64,000 nucleotides of DNA from Cordia subcordata (GCA_028554755.1 JAPTOF010000001.1:1128501-1192500); one strand, 5' to 3'. Positions 46,341 to 59,221 are shown, numbered from the stretch's first letter. Numbers and translations are program-made. Notes: generated by a model from the sequence alone, not told the origin.

Positions 46341-46599
46341 AGCTAATGGTTTCGTTGATGTTGAGTGAAAGTGATGGTTATTACATGCATGCATAATTGC
46401 ATAGGTCAATTCCAGAAAAGTAGTTGTCATAAATACGGCAGCTAAAGTAGTTGTCATACTTACGAGAAACGAACAGCAGTTCAAACTGGGACACGGGTGG
46501 CATGCATCTTCATACGACGTGTTTGAGTGGATGTCATCAAGTTTTCCACTGTCTTTCCCGTTTTCTATATATCCCGGCCGCACTCGGATGGTAATTTCT

Positions 46600-48279
46600 T
46601 ATACTTAAAATGTTTTAAGTTTGAATTTATATTATTTTATAACAAATATTATTTGTAACTACTGTTAAATCATTTTTTTATTTAGAAGTTTAAGTTTTGA
46701 AGATAAATTTATAATTAAATTTATAATATTTATTTATAATCTTAACACGCTCTTTACGTATATTGAACTTTATATGTGAATACTTTTAATTATCTGTAAA
46801 CTTTGGTTTGAACGAATAATAACATGCTAATTCAGTTTTGTCCTGTTATTATAGTCACATTGTAGGGCAAATTCCACTAGTATAGTCCCTAATGTTGATG
46901 TGATTTTTTCAGTTTAATCCCTGATGCTTCCATTTAAATGATGATGAAATTTGAAGTGTGTGCAAATTAAGCTTTGACTAATTTTTCGTATGGAATGGCA
47001 ACTATGACCTTAATAACCACAAGTTAAGAAAGATACCTGATATACTCATTTACATTTTTTTTCTTTTTCTTGTCCCACCTCCATTTTTCCCTTCTTCACC
47101 TCTATCACACACCGCACAACCAATAGCGCGTGAACATGACTAATTCTCGGTTAGATTTCAATAGTAAGGACCAACTATCTCCGTTTCTGCAAACATTAAG
47201 GGAAATTGTATTGTTTTTGGGGTCTTAAGAAATAGTTCAAGCGATTGATATTATTTTTCTTATGAGTGATAATTGAGCTTGAATTTTATGAGTGATCAGA
47301 ATTGAATTGCGAGGTGGACTTAAAAAGAAAAGAGTAAAATGCATGTTATCCCTGTATCTTACAGAAATTGTATAAAATTTCATATAGTTTTAGAATTTGT
47401 TGATACTTTTATGGTTTAAAAATATAAATTAGCCCTTAAGTGTAAACTAAGAGGAGCGGAGTATGTAACAATGTTTTGTAATTAGATACAAGAATATGCA
47501 CCAATACAACCACAAGAAGTTGTTATTGAGTTTTGAAATCATAAAATTTTTTTTACAACTTTTACAAAATAAAAAGGATGTACTAAAAAGAAAGATGGTA
47601 CTACTTTAATACTTTTAGGATATCAACTATTGAGAGCAAATGAATTGAAAAATAAATCTAAATTAGTAATCACTAGTGTAGAACCATGCAATTGCACTGT
47701 CCTTTTTTTTTATTTATGATTTCAAATTTTAGAATTTGCAATAAAATTTTACCAAAATATCCTTATTTAGACTTATAACATAATTGGTTTATCTTCACTT
47801 TATAAAATCAAAAAGTTAAAAATACAAGAATTAAAAAATAAAAAGTAAAAGATAAAATAAAAATTTGCAAATAAAAATTTAAAAATAACAATTAGAAACT
47901 TAGGTTTAAACCTAAAGTTTCAGAATTAAAAACTTAAAGAAAATTCAAAATTATCCTTATTAACTTTTATTACTTCTGGTTCTTTTCCATTAAGTTTTGA
48001 CCCAAAAAAGAAAGGGAAAAAAGAACTTGAATAGTCTTACAGCTTGCAAAAATATTCACAAAATACATTTCAAAAACTTCGAATGTTGGTGTATAAGAAG
48101 TTTTAGAAAATTTTGTTGGCTCCCAACAATTGTTGTTATCATAGTTGCACTTAGTTAGCTCATCTGTATAAATCTAGATATATCTTTTGACAAATCTAAA
48201 GGTTGGAGCGAGTCCTAATTTTTTTTATATTATTATTGTCAAGGATTTATGTTAGCACATACATTATAAATGATAATTA
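46600..48279. other. AT-rich intergenic DNA
   Basis: No gene is visible. 46863-47230 begins GGGCAAATTCCACTAG and contains GTCCCTAATGTTGATG, with a loosely inverse TTAAGGGAAATTG near its right side, so it may be a degraded MITE. The rest is A/T-run DNA. Confidence 0.5.
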
Positions 48280-48657
48280 CGTAAAGAGAATCAACAAAAA
48301 ATATAATTATGGAGCCCTTAATTATGTAATCTACTGCAAATTATCATATTATTTAGTTAGCATACAAAGGTAAATGAAATATACACACATTGTCTTAGTA
48401 ACAAAATCGCAGCCCTTACTGATGCTATGGATGAATGGCTTGATAGCAGTCATCGTGGTTGCACAAATCGTAAAGAGAATCAACAAAAAATATAATTATG
48501 GAGCCCTTAATTATGTAATCTACTGCAATATTATCATATTATTTAGTTAACATACAAAAGTAAATGAAACATACACACATTGTCTTAGTAACAAAATCGC
48601 AGCCCTTAATGATGCTATGGATGAATGGCTTGATAGCAGTCATCGTGGTTGCACAAA
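48280..48657. repeat. 189-bp tandem duplication
   Basis: A unit starting CGTAAAGAGAATCAAC and ending GTGGTTGCACAAAT occurs at 48280-48468 and 48469-48657. Only a handful of differences separate the copies (for example an inserted or lost base after CTACTGCAA and C/T changes). No coding potential. Confidence 0.93.
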
Positions 48658-50505
48658 TGGGGTCAATTGAAGGTGGGAAACTCAAATAATAAAGTGGCTT
48701 TTGAAATAGACATACTGAGGTATAGAACGTATGGATGTGTGGAATTTTTCTTTTTCATTGTATGCTAGTGGTGCTCTCTCTCTCTCTTTTTAGTTTTGGT
48801 CCAAAGAGAGGTTTTATTGGAATTGAAAAGATATTATAAATAAGATCAAGTTTAAAAGAAATTAGACTAGACAAACACAACACAACTAGCATAAGACAAA
48901 AAGGACTGACTAACACATCAACCAACAAAACACGATACATAATGGGGCAAACGACAAGCCCACTTAAAGACGCAAAACCTATAAGACCGCTGTACTAACA
49001 CTGGCAAACACCATAACAGGCGTTGGAAAAATCAGCCTATTCCAAACATAAAACACTTTCATATCACTATCATCTAATAATACCACTAAGGTCTTGTAAT
49101 AAAATCCAATACTACAATAGTTTACGGAGATGTAAACAGAGAATTGCCGATACCGTAAAACTGTAATATTTGATCGAATAAACATTTCCTTTTGCAATGA
49201 TGATTTCGGCAAAAGGCTCTAATAGTTCTTTCTGTTTTCAAAATACCTAAAAATTCTCATTAAAATGTTTGACAAGCTAGCTAATGGTGTTTTTGTATGT
49301 TGACACAATTGGGATATCATATAGTGGCGGCCACGTAATATGATAAATTACGAACAAGATCGAATAAACACCAATGAATTAAATTCAGATAAATAAAAAG
49401 AAACTATTCAAATAAATAACTAGAAAGTTCCATTGTAATCCTAAAAAATAATAGTTTAGTTCATGCTATTATAATGAAGGTTAAAACTAGGCATTTATAG
49501 TAAACTGGCTGCAACTGCAACGCCCTATCCTGGGCCAATTGGCGCAAGTCTAGCCCAGACGGGACGTGTTATCGCCCGGACAATAGCAATCTTGTTGACC
49601 ACCTTCGAAAAATGAAGTTCTCGTATTAATGAAAGTTCTTTTGGTTGCCTTAAAAAAAGAAAAAAAATTAAGTGACGACCTTGTAAAAATGACAGCAGGA
49701 AATGACGCGGACCGTCCAAGGTAAAGTGGATCACCAAAGGACTAAGGATGTGTTAGGTGTCCAAATCCTGCCCGACATGGACTTGCGCTGCAATGTCATC
49801 CTCATATAAATTCTGACGTTTTCATTTTCGCAGATGCCAAGTCAAGTTTTTCCTTTGTGGATGGACCATTTGAAGTTGTTTAACTTTCTTCTTCGTTGAT
49901 GGACCACAAGTACTGCGCTTTTGTCTATTTAGGAGACTCGTGCTTCCTGACGAAGTATCAGGGCCGTACGAATTGTTCTTTTTAATGAGAAAATACCTTT
50001 TTTTGGAAAAAAATGATAATTTTTAATAATAAATATTTGGTTTCATTTTTTTTAAAAATCCATATGAACAATTCATAAAAGTTACGATATTTAATTTTTG
50101 ATAATTTATCAAAATTCACATCAATTCAACTGATATTTTGCAAGACCGACATAACAGGCCCATTAGGCATTGCATAATTCAATTTTGCATTTTCATGCAA
50201 CCAGGGCAAGAATTGAATGTGCTCTTCCCTTTTCATCTTCACAGGTCAAGGTTAATTAGTCAGATTATTAAAAAAGAAAAAAGAGTAAAATTTCAAGATT
50301 AAAAGCAAAGCTATAGGTTTATTTCAAAACGAGATACCGGTCAAAACAAAATCATGGGCTAAAAAATCCTCGCAAGACCCTAAAAGAAACTGTCTATCGA
50401 GCAAACAATAACAACTCGTCAGAATACAGTAAATAATGATTTTCTTTAAACAATGAATCTATACACGTTTTTTTTTTCCCTTTCTTAAAAGCGGGCCCTT
50501 TTTTT
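48658..50505. other. Intergenic DNA
   Basis: I see no gene. A GC-richer patch at about 49510-49590 (GCCCTATCCTGGGCCAATTG) has no open frame or RNA fold I can defend. Confidence 0.5.
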
Positions 50506-51224
50506 GGGAAATTTTTTTAACTCTATTTTTTAAAATGCTTCTAAAATTAACCTAATTTTAAAGGAGTTTGCAAGAATAGACTTTTCGAACTTTCGAAATT
50601 CGAATTCGAACTTCGAAAATTCAAAATCGAACTTCAAAAGTTAGATTATATTTTTTTGCCTACGTTAAAAAAAAATTTACATCTTCGATTTCGAACTTTC
50701 AAAGCTCGATATCGAACTGTAACGAGCGTTGGGGATGGATTTTGCACAGAGACAGTATGCATGGTGTGCCATGTGTATGTTCGAATTCATGCATGGATTT
50801 ATTTACCAAAAAAAGAAAAGACAAGAGAAAAAAAAAGTGCGTATAAAGTTTGGAATTATTTCTACAGAAAAGTAAGATAAAAAAGGAAAGGTAGCTTCTG
50901 ACAAGCAGCAAAACACTTGCTTTTATCATAACTCAACCTGTCCAAAAACTTAAAAAACCCAAAGCATGCAAGTGAAAAATTGGTTTTCCCTGAATTTTTG
51001 CTCATTTTAGCCGCTTCGAACTTTAAAAGTTCGATTTGAAAATTTCGAACGTTGAAAGTTCGATTTGTAAATGTTAATTTTTCTTCTGAATAGGAGCAAA
51101 AAAAATATAATCGAACTTTCGAAATTCAAAAACTTGAAAGGTCTATTTTTACAAACCCTCTAAAAATTAGGTTAATTTTAGAAGCATTTTAAAAAAATAG
51201 GGTTAAAAAAGAAAAATTTCTCCC
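50506..51224. repeat. 720-bp foldback element with long inverted arms
   Basis: The left arm starts GGGAAATTTTTTTAACTC and continues ATGCTTCTAAAATTAACC. The right arm, reverse complemented, starts GGGAGAAATTTTTC and continues through the same ATGCTTCTAAAATTAACC, then GGGTTTGTAAAAATAGACC. Homology is at least about 140 bp. The interior has several TTCGAA/GAACTTT repeats in both orientations. The short interior open frames have no known domain. It may be a non-autonomous Mutator-like element; target duplication is not clear. Confidence 0.7.
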
Positions 51225-51665
51225 TTTTTCATCTTTTGCCAATTATTTTTTAACACAACTGTCAAAGTTAATTGGACAAGCATCAATAAAGCTTAGACAT
51301 ATATGCCAATTATATATCTTAAATTAAAAATTGCGTGAAATAATCTGAGGTGTACATTAATTTGATCTGAGAGAAAAATTCAAACTCGAGACATTTGATG
51401 TAGGTCTTTTGTAGCTTGATTATAATATTAAAGCAGACAGTATAATTATTTTAACTTCTTATTCAGAAATTAGGACGAGCATGCAGTCAAACAGATAGAC
51501 CTTAGCATCAATTCCATAGCGCATCAGCTAAAAGTTGCACATTTTTCTTGATGATTACGTAAGCGTAATATAGAATCGTATATATAAATTTACAATATAA
51601 AATTCAACGACATAATTGATAGCGAAAGCACGTACCTATTTGAGCCATTATTATTAAAGAATTAT

Positions 51666-51991
51666 TGTTGAAGAAATAACTGTCACTCAGTTCAGGCTTA
51701 GATCTTCCTTTCCCTACTATACTCAATATTAACAAATGCTTATGGGAACAACTGTTAGGTTAGGAGTAGGAGAGGGGACCTAACCCTATTTATAATAAAC
51801 TCTGACAGTCCTACCCATAAAAGGATTTATCAGAATATATTGGGCTACGCGCAAAAGAACAGTATGAATTTATGAGGTGGGCTAAAACCAATATGATCAC
51901 AAGGCCCAACTTATGAACTAGATATTCAGCCTATTTTATAAAACTAAAAATAATTAACGGTAGCCCACCTTAAAAAAAAAATTTCCAACAG
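51666..51991 (-). repeat. Possible solo LTR
   Basis: On the minus strand the piece starts near TGTTGGAAATT and ends CTTCAACA. It has a central TTATAAATAGGGTTAG, a typical LTR TATA box, followed by a pyrimidine-rich leader. The pentamer ATTAT occurs at 51661-51665 and at 51992-51996, one base beyond the expected right edge. It resembles a 325-bp copia LTR left by recombination, but no internal sequence remains to prove it. Confidence 0.35.
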
Positions 51992-52214
51992 ATTATAGAT
52001 ATTGTCCCACATTTTCTATTTGGCTAGTAATGATTAGCATCTAACAAAGGACATGGAATATAGTAGTGAGTATACTGTATAAACTTATATGAGGAAGAGA
52101 GAGAAGTATGGTAATGAACTCTTTTATTTTTCCTTTATTTTTTTATTTTAAATTCATTTTATTTTTAGATTCGAACTGAAATTATTAATTAGTGAATGCT
52201 TGTATGTAGTACTA

Positions 52215-52215
52215 T

Positions 52216-52277
<62 letters not shown>
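52215..52277. repeat. (AAT)n microsatellite
   Basis: About 20 units of AAT/TAA just left of the first copia element. Confidence 0.95.
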
Positions 52278-52285
<8 letters not shown>

Positions 52286-52398
52286 TTCATTCAAACTTAA
52301 ATATTAATTTGCTTGGTTTTTAGTCAATGTTCTCAACTTCTTGAAATCGAAATGTACAATAAACAAATACAAGGTCTTAACGATGATATTATACATGT

Positions 52399-52783
52399 TG
52401 TTGAATGTGGCTTGAATTCTTTGGTAACAAAAATAGCAAATTTCCTTGTTAGCATTTACCTTGTTTGCTTCTACTATAACAATACATAATTAATATGTGT
52501 TTTTTTCCTAATAGTGTATTATTTCCTTTTCCTTGTAGAATATGGATTAGGACACTTATGTAATATAAATAGGGGTTAGGACATTATATTAGGTGCCTGA
52601 GGGCCATACCCCATAAGGGGTGTAAGGGTGTGAGAGAAACCAAAGTAAGCATTGTAGTATTCAAGTTCGATAATAATTTATTCTCTGCTGCCCCGTGGAC
52701 GTAGGCTTCAAGGTCGAACCACGTAATTCTCCTGTGTCCGTTTTCTTCTCGTATTTTTCGTGTTTGCATGTTTTTCCCCAACA
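52399..52783 (+). repeat. 5' LTR of copia element 1
   Basis: Starts TGTTGAATGTGGC and ends TTTCCCCAACA, so it has the canonical TG...CA ends. An internal ATATAAATAGGGGTTAGG at about 52562-52579 is a good TATA region for the element's own transcription. Confidence 0.93.
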
Positions 52784-52786
52784 AAC

Positions 52787-52799
52787 TGGTATCAGAGTT
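52787..52799 (+). promoter_or_regulatory. Primer binding site of copia element 1
   Basis: TGGTATCAGAGTT lies three bases after the 5' LTR. It matches the usual plant copia primer site complementary to the 3' end of initiator tRNA-Met (TGGTATCAGAGC), apart from the final bases. Confidence 0.85.
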
Positions 52800-53239
52800 A
52801 GGTATTAATCCGCTACTTGAGGGAAAAAGGAAAAATCAAAACTCACTGTGAAACCAAAATTTATCAAAACCAAAAGGTGCCTAACCAAACAAAGGTCTTT
52901 GTTTGGCGAAGAGTGCTCTGGTGCTGTCTACGTTGAGTGTTGGTGGTTGGAGTAGAAGCTTGCGTCGGCGGGTTGTGGTTCGTGTTTGGGTTTGAAGAAC
53001 AAGCAAAGAAGATAGAGTTTGCGTGTTCTTGATGTCCGTTTTTTGGGCTCTATTTTTCCAAATTCTGCTCTGAAGTACGTGTTTAGGGACGGTGTTGACT
53101 TTGACCAAGAGGTTTGGCTTTGACCGGTGTTGACCAAAGTTGACCAGGGGGTTCTTAAGGTTTATCGACGTGCTGAATCTGTTTTTGCGGTCTGTTGAGC
53201 CAAATTCTATCCCAAAGTGCGAGTTTTGTGCAAACGAAG

Positions 53240-56200
53240 ATGTCTTCTACAGGTGAAAAGTTTGAAATCGAGAAGTTTGACGGGAGAATGAATTTCAATC
53301 TATGGAGGATCAGATTCAAGGCATTTATGACAATGCAAGGACTTTGGAAAGTCATTGAAGAAGTGATCCCGGAAAGACGGAACCAGCAGCGAGAGAAGAA
53401 CTCGAAGCGAAAGCCTTGAGTGTAATACATATGTCCGTGACAAATGAAGTATTGCTGGAGATTGCTAAGAAGACGACAGTAGTTGAGGCTTGGAATATTT
53501 TGGTGGAATTGTATGCATCTAAATCTCTCACCAATCGCCTCTACTTGAAGAAGCCATTGTATCATCTTAGAATGAAAGAAGGTACGTCACTAAAGTAACA
53601 TCTTGATGAGTTTACATCTTGTTTTATTGTTTTAAAGGATGTAGGTGTTAAACTTGACGATGAAGACCAAGCTATGATCTTGTTATGCTCCTTACCACCT
53701 TCATATATGAACTTTGTGGATACTATGTTGCACGGGAGGGATAAAATCACCTTCGAGGATGTGATTGCTTCATTAAAATCAAAGGATCTTCAAACACATA
53801 TTCTGGGACATAGAGAAGAAGTTCATGGGGAAGGTTTAGTGAGTAGAGGGAGATCGGAGAATAGAGGGGGGTCTTCGGGTAGAAAGAAAAGTAAGTCAAG
53901 GTGAAAATCAAGAGCAAAGAAGCTACGCTGTTTCGAGTATGGTGAAAAGGGTCACATTAAGAAAGAATGTCCAAAACTGAAAAAGGGAAAGAAAAAGGTG
54001 AAAAATTCGGCTAATGTGATAGAGAGTGCTGACAGTGATGGGGAGAACTCGAGTAGTACTGGGGAAGTTTTGACTGTGAGTGCATCATAGTGGCATAATC
54101 AATGGATTCTTGATACTGGTGTAACGTTCCATATGTGTCCTAGGCGTGACTGGTTCTCTTATTATTCCAAAAGAGAAGGGAAAATCTTTCTAGGCAATGA
54201 TCTTTTGTTGAAGGTGGAGGGAATGGGCATCGTAAATGTCAAGATGTTTGATGGTATTACAAGATCTCTCGAGTGTTGGCATGTACTGGAGCTGAAGAAA
54301 AACTTGATTTCTCTTGGGAGTTTAGATTCTCATGGATACAAATTTCGAAGTGAGAATGGTGTCTTAAAGGTGACTAAAGGTGCAATTGTGCTCTTGAAAG
54401 GGAACTTGACTGGCGACATATATGTTCTTCAAGGTAGTACAGTTATAGGTGTTACAGCTGTTATATCCGAGGAGAGTGATAATGACACTACGCAGTTATG
54501 GCACAAAAAGTTGGGCCATATGAGCGAGAGAGGACTGACTGAGCTGAGCAAAAAGGATTTGCTTTGTGGACAAAGAATTGGAAAGCTTGAATTCTGCGAG
54601 CATTGTGTCTTTGGAAAGCAAACTAGGGTAAAGTTTAGCAAGGGACAGGAGAACACCAAAGGTACACTTGATTATATTCATTGTGATCTTTGGGGTCCTA
54701 ATAAAGTTCATTTCAAGAAAAGTGCCAAGTATTACATCACTTTAATTGATACATACTCTCGGATGGTGTGGGTGTACTTCTTGAAAACTAAAGATGAGGC
54801 GTTTTCAATATTTATTGAGTGGAAGATGTTGATTGAGAAGAAGACTCGAAAACAGATCAAGCGTCTTAGACTGACAATGGGTTGGAATACTATAATAAAG
54901 AGTTTGATGAGTTCTGCAGAAAACATGGTATTGTGAGATACCACACATGTGTAGGGACACCACAACAGAATGGAGTTGCAGAACGCATGAATAGAACTCT
55001 GGTGGAGAGAGCTCGTTGTATGCTTTCTCATTCTGGCTTGAGTCAAGACTTTTGGGCCGAAGTCGTTAATACAGTGTGCTACTTGGTGAATAGGTCTCCA
55101 TCTAAAGCTATTGAATTGAAAACTCCTTTTGAGTTATAGTCTGGTAAGCCTGCTGACTACTCTCGATTAAGGGTGTTCGGTTGCCTTGCATACGTTCACG
55201 TGAAGGATGGCAAGTTGGAGCCGAGGGCAAAAAAAATGCATATTTCTCGGATATGCATCCGAGAGGAAAGGTTACAGGTTGTGGTGTATAGATCCAAAGT
55301 CTCTAGGTTTCCTCATTAGTGGGGATGTGACATTCAATGAGTCTGCTTCATTAGACCAAGAAAAGGAGAAAGCGGTAGCTGGTTTAGACTACAGTGCCAA
55401 AGAGTAAGTGGAGGCATTTGCTGATATTCCAAATGTTCCATCTAGCAATTGTAGCAGCCAAATTCAGCCGACTCAACCAACTGAGGTACATGATCAAAAT
55501 GTGCTTGAACAACAGAAGTACAACATTGCCATTGAGTGAGAAAGGAGACAGATTAGAGAGCCTCAAAGGTACGGATACATTGGTTTTGTTGCTTATGCTT
55601 TGACTATTGCCAAAACAATTAAAGGACATGAGCCGAATTCATACAAAAAGAGGCCATATTTGAGAAAGATTGTGCTCAGTAGGTGGGTGCCATAAGTGAG
55701 GAGATTGAGTCTCTTCAGAAAAATCAAACATGGGAGCTTGTTGAATTGCTTAAGGGACAGCGAGTTGTCGGTTGCAAATGGGTTTACATGAAAAAGGAAG
55801 GTACTCCAAGGATTGACGGTCCTTGATACAAGGCACGGTTGGTGGCAAAAGGCTATACACAAAGAGAGGGTGTTGACTTTAACGAAGTGTTCTCTCCGGT
55901 TGTGAAGCATACTTCCATCAGGGTTTTTACTTGCTTTGGTTGCTCTTCATGACTTAGAGCTTGAGCAGCTAGATGTGAAAATGGCGTTTTTGCATTGTGA
56001 TCTTGAAGAACAAATTTACATGAGTCAACCGGAGGGGTATATAGTTCCTGGTAAGGAGAACCATGTTCGCAAACTGAAAAAGTCCTTGTATGGGTTGAAG
56101 CAGTCGCCTCGGCAATGGTAGAAGAGATTTGACACATTCATGGTAAGTGCTAGATATACAAGGAGTGCCTATAACAGCTGTGTATATCTTAAGAAGCTTC

Positions 56201-57209
56201 CAGATGGTTCCTTTATGTACTTGTTGTTGTATGTCGATGATATGCTTATTGCTACTAGAAGCATGTCTGCTATCGACGAATTAAAAAAGTAGTTAGGTGA
56301 TGAGTTTGAGATGAAGGATCTTGGACTAGCGAAGAAGATTTTTGGCATGGAGATTCACAGAGATAGAAAAGCTGGGAAGCTGTTCTTGTCTCAGTAGAGT
56401 TATAGTAAGAAGGTGCTGGAGCATTTCAGGATGCTTAAAGCAAAGTTTGTGAGTGTACCGCTTGCTGCTCATTTCAAGTTGTCCGTAGATTTGTCACCTA
56501 AAACTGATGAGGAGATGGAGCATATGTCTCATGTTCTATACTCGAGTGTTGTTGGTAGCTTGATGTATGCTATGGTGTCCACTCTTCCCGACATTTCACA
56601 TGCAGTTAGTGTTGTGAGCAGGTATATGGTATCACCTGGAAAAGCACATTGGGAAACGGTGAAATGGATAATGAGATATTTGTGTGGCACTGCGAATGTA
56701 GGTTTACTGTTTAACAAGATGACTGGAGATTGTGCGAGGTTGATGGGTTATTGTGATTCAGACTTTGCGGGTGACCTTGATAAGAGAAGATCTCTGACGG
56801 GTTACGTGTTTACTCTCTCTGGATGTGCTATCAGTTGGAAAGTGACATTACAGTTTACTTGGCATTGTCGACTACTGAGACGGAGTACATGGCAATTGCA
56901 GAAGTTATGAAGAAGGCCATGTGGTTACAAGGCCTGGTTCTTGATCTTGGACTGCAACAAAATACAAGTACAGTCTTTTGTGATAGTCAGAGTGCAATCC
57001 ATCTGACGAAAAATCAAATGTATCATGAGAGGACTAAACACATTGATATCAGATATTACTTTATCATAGATTTTGTATCACAAGGAATCATATCGGTGCA
57101 GAAGATATCTGCCCATGAGAATCCAGTAAATATGATGACTAAGGTGGTTCCAGTCAGCAAGTTCAAGCATTGCTTGGACTTGGTTGCTATTTGCGGTGTG
57201 GAGCATTGA
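53240..57209 (+). pseudogene. gag-pol remnant of copia element 1
   Basis: The start ATG is at 53240. Gag runs to about 54090, with a zinc knuckle at 53928-53970 in which the second cysteine is replaced (CFEYGEKGH). Protease motif ILDTGVTFH is at about 54106. The pre-integrase zinc region (LWHKKLGHM) starts near 54497, and the integrase core runs about 54660-55140 (DYIHCDLWGP, TPQQNGVAERMN). The reverse transcriptase spans about 55690-56290 ([23 protein letters not shown]), and RNase H about 56740-57000 (CDSDFAG, TETEYMAIAE). Visible breaks include a frameshift near 53380, in-frame stops near 53596, 53902, 54088, 55137, 55405, 55537, 56119, 56290 and 56396, a frameshift in integrase near 54870 and another near 56830. 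It cannot make its proteins. Confidence 0.92.
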
Positions 57210-57279
57210 GCCGTAGGGGCAGTTGGCAGCAGGGATGATGGTGTGTTGATTGGAGCGAATACGTGCCAAGGTAAAGATT

Positions 57280-57664
57280 CGTTGAATGTGGCCCAAATTC
57301 TTTTGCAATAAGAATAGCAAATTTCCTTGTTAGCATTTACCTTGTTTGCTTCTACCATAACAATACATAATTAATATGTGTCCTTTTCTTAGTAGTAAAT
57401 TGTTTCCTTTTCCTTGTAGAATATGGATTAGGATACTTGTGTACTATAAATAGGGGTTAGGACATTGTATTAGGTGCTTGAGGGCCATACCCTATGGGGG
57501 GTGTAAGGGTGTGAGAGAAATCAGAATAAGCCTTGTAGTATTCGAGTTCAATAATAATTTATTCTCTTCTGCCCCGTAGACGTAGGCTTCAAGGCCGAAC
57601 CACGTAATTCTCTTGTGTCCGTTTTTTTCTCGTATTTTTCGTGTTTGTATGTTTTTTCCCAACA
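57280..57664 (+). repeat. 3' LTR of copia element 1
   Basis: Starts CGTTGAATGTGGC (the first T of the TG end is mutated to C) and ends TTTTCCCAACA. It is preceded by the purine-rich GCCAAGGTAAAGATT, the likely polypurine tract. Same length as the 5' LTR, about 90% identical by eye. Confidence 0.92.
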
Positions 57665-57669
57665 CATGT

Positions 57670-58974
57670 ATTGTCCATTCTTGGAATCAAGAATGTTCGA
57701 GGTCGTTAGTTTTTTAATTGGACTGAAATGGTCTGAATTCTTCCAACACTACCACTAGTTTTTCAGTTCTTTTCTCCCACTTGGGTATGTTGGATTATGA
57801 TCAGCTTTATAGAATTGTATAACTGACTAATTATAATGTTTTGTTTTTTTTTTTAATTAAAACCATTTGCTTGAACAGTTAAATCTCAAAGTAGTCACCG
57901 TCATCCATACATGGTGTACTTCTGGATGTATTATCTTATTCCCTTAACTGTACCCTTGTGAATGTCAATGTGCCGCGCGCTCTTTTTAATAGGAAATATA
58001 ATTATATATTATGACTTTGAAATCTTATAATTGAGAATGAATATCATACACTCATACATTTATTTTTGTGGAATTTAATGATTTTCTAAATAAAAAATTA
58101 GGCCTGCACGATGAGTTCATTATACAATTTGGCAACAATAATATTCAGTCACAAGATTAATGTAAATGTCAAAAACAAGTATCATAATACATTCTAATCT
58201 ATTAATTAACATTAACTTCAAATGTAAGTCGGCCCCTATATACTTCAAGATGTTGGATTGGCTTTTTGGTCGTTCAACATGATTGTTCGTTTTACGACTA
58301 AAATGATTATATGGATGGACAAAAAAGCTTACCATTTGAGAGAGAAACAGAAGAATAAAAAAGTTGAAGGGGGTTCATGTCGGCCACAAAGGAATAAATA
58401 GTCAAGCTTGCTTGGACCATTCAAAGATTAGATAAATAGACAATATTTATAATTAAGCACGTTTTTCTTCTTTGATTTCATGTAACAACTGAAAACTACT
58501 TTTAAACATCCATGTCTGGCCGACTATCCACCCACTACCATTTTCAAGTTCAACTATATACGTCCAAATAATATCATCAACATCGTCCTCAATTTTCAAC
58601 AAGTTAAAAATTTTTTTAAAACCATTCGCTTTTATTTTTTCAATCATATCTAATTTAGTTTTATGCTATATAATTATTTTGATAATCCCCATTTTAGTTT
58701 TATCTCCGAATTTTATCTGTCCAACACTCCGCAAGTTCGGTGTAGTTTAATTTAATGAACGAAAGAATTTTTATGAAATTAGATACCATTTTGTTAACCG
58801 CCATTTTGTAAAATATTTTTGATAGCATATATCTCTTTTTGGGCAGTTTTTCCTTTCTTAAATGTGTGTATCAGAAAAGGTTGTCCAAGCAACAACTTTC
58901 CGTCATGTTACCTACAAAAAAGGATATATTTACCCCCCAAAACTGATGTTTGTTAACTAATTTTTGGTTGATCT
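57670..58974. other. Intergenic DNA between the two copia elements
   Basis: AT-rich with a T-run at about 57842. A 64-codon minus-strand frame (58453-58647) with no recognisable domain is the only candidate, and I do not call it. Confidence 0.5.
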
Positions 58975-59221
58975 TATTAGCGGATATAGCAAAGCAAAGT
59001 TGACCAAACAAATATAAAAATAATCAATTACAAAACATAGGCACAATATTTGGCAGATTATTCTCTATCTTTGATTGAGTTTTTTTATGTTGATTTATTT
59101 ATTTCCATTGTTATTGTATTTGTATATTTTCAATAGCAAGATTATAGGAACTAGAGTTGTGTATGTTGCTATATGAACAACCATTACAATTAAAAAACCC
59201 TCTGTGATTTTTCTACTTTCA
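58975..59221 (+). repeat. 5' LTR of copia element 2
   Basis: Starts TATTAGCGGATATAGC and ends ACTTTCA, directly followed by the primer site. The right copy also starts TATTAGCGGAT, so the unusual TA (not TG) end is shared by both LTRs. Confidence 0.85.

Larger units (their letters stand above)
52394..57669 (+). mobile_element. Ty1/copia retrotransposon, Tnt1-like lineage, full length but decayed
   Basis: The element spans 52399-57664, flanked by the perfect 5-bp duplication CATGT (52394-52398 and 57665-57669). It has two LTRs of 385 bp, a tRNA-Met-type primer site and gag-protease-integrase-RT-RNaseH in copia order. The gag opening KFEIEKFDGRMNFNLW is typical of the Tnt1-94/Tork group. By eye the LTRs differ at roughly 35-40 of 385 positions, mostly transitions. 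This fits an old insertion mutated through methylated cytosines. Many stops and frameshifts make it non-autonomous. Confidence 0.95.

Noticed and set aside
46863..47230. Another long foldback MITE
   Set aside because: The starts look similar (GGGCAAATTCCAC), but the opposite end matches only over short words; too degraded to call.
49510..49590. Structured RNA or tRNA in a GC-rich patch
   Set aside because: Short inverted words are present, but no tRNA, snoRNA or snRNA hallmark boxes were found.
58453..58647. 64-codon minus-strand frame (KKIFNLLKIEDDVDDIIW)
   Set aside because: It looks protein-like, but has no recognisable domain, no visible splice partners and no promoter. It is too short to call.
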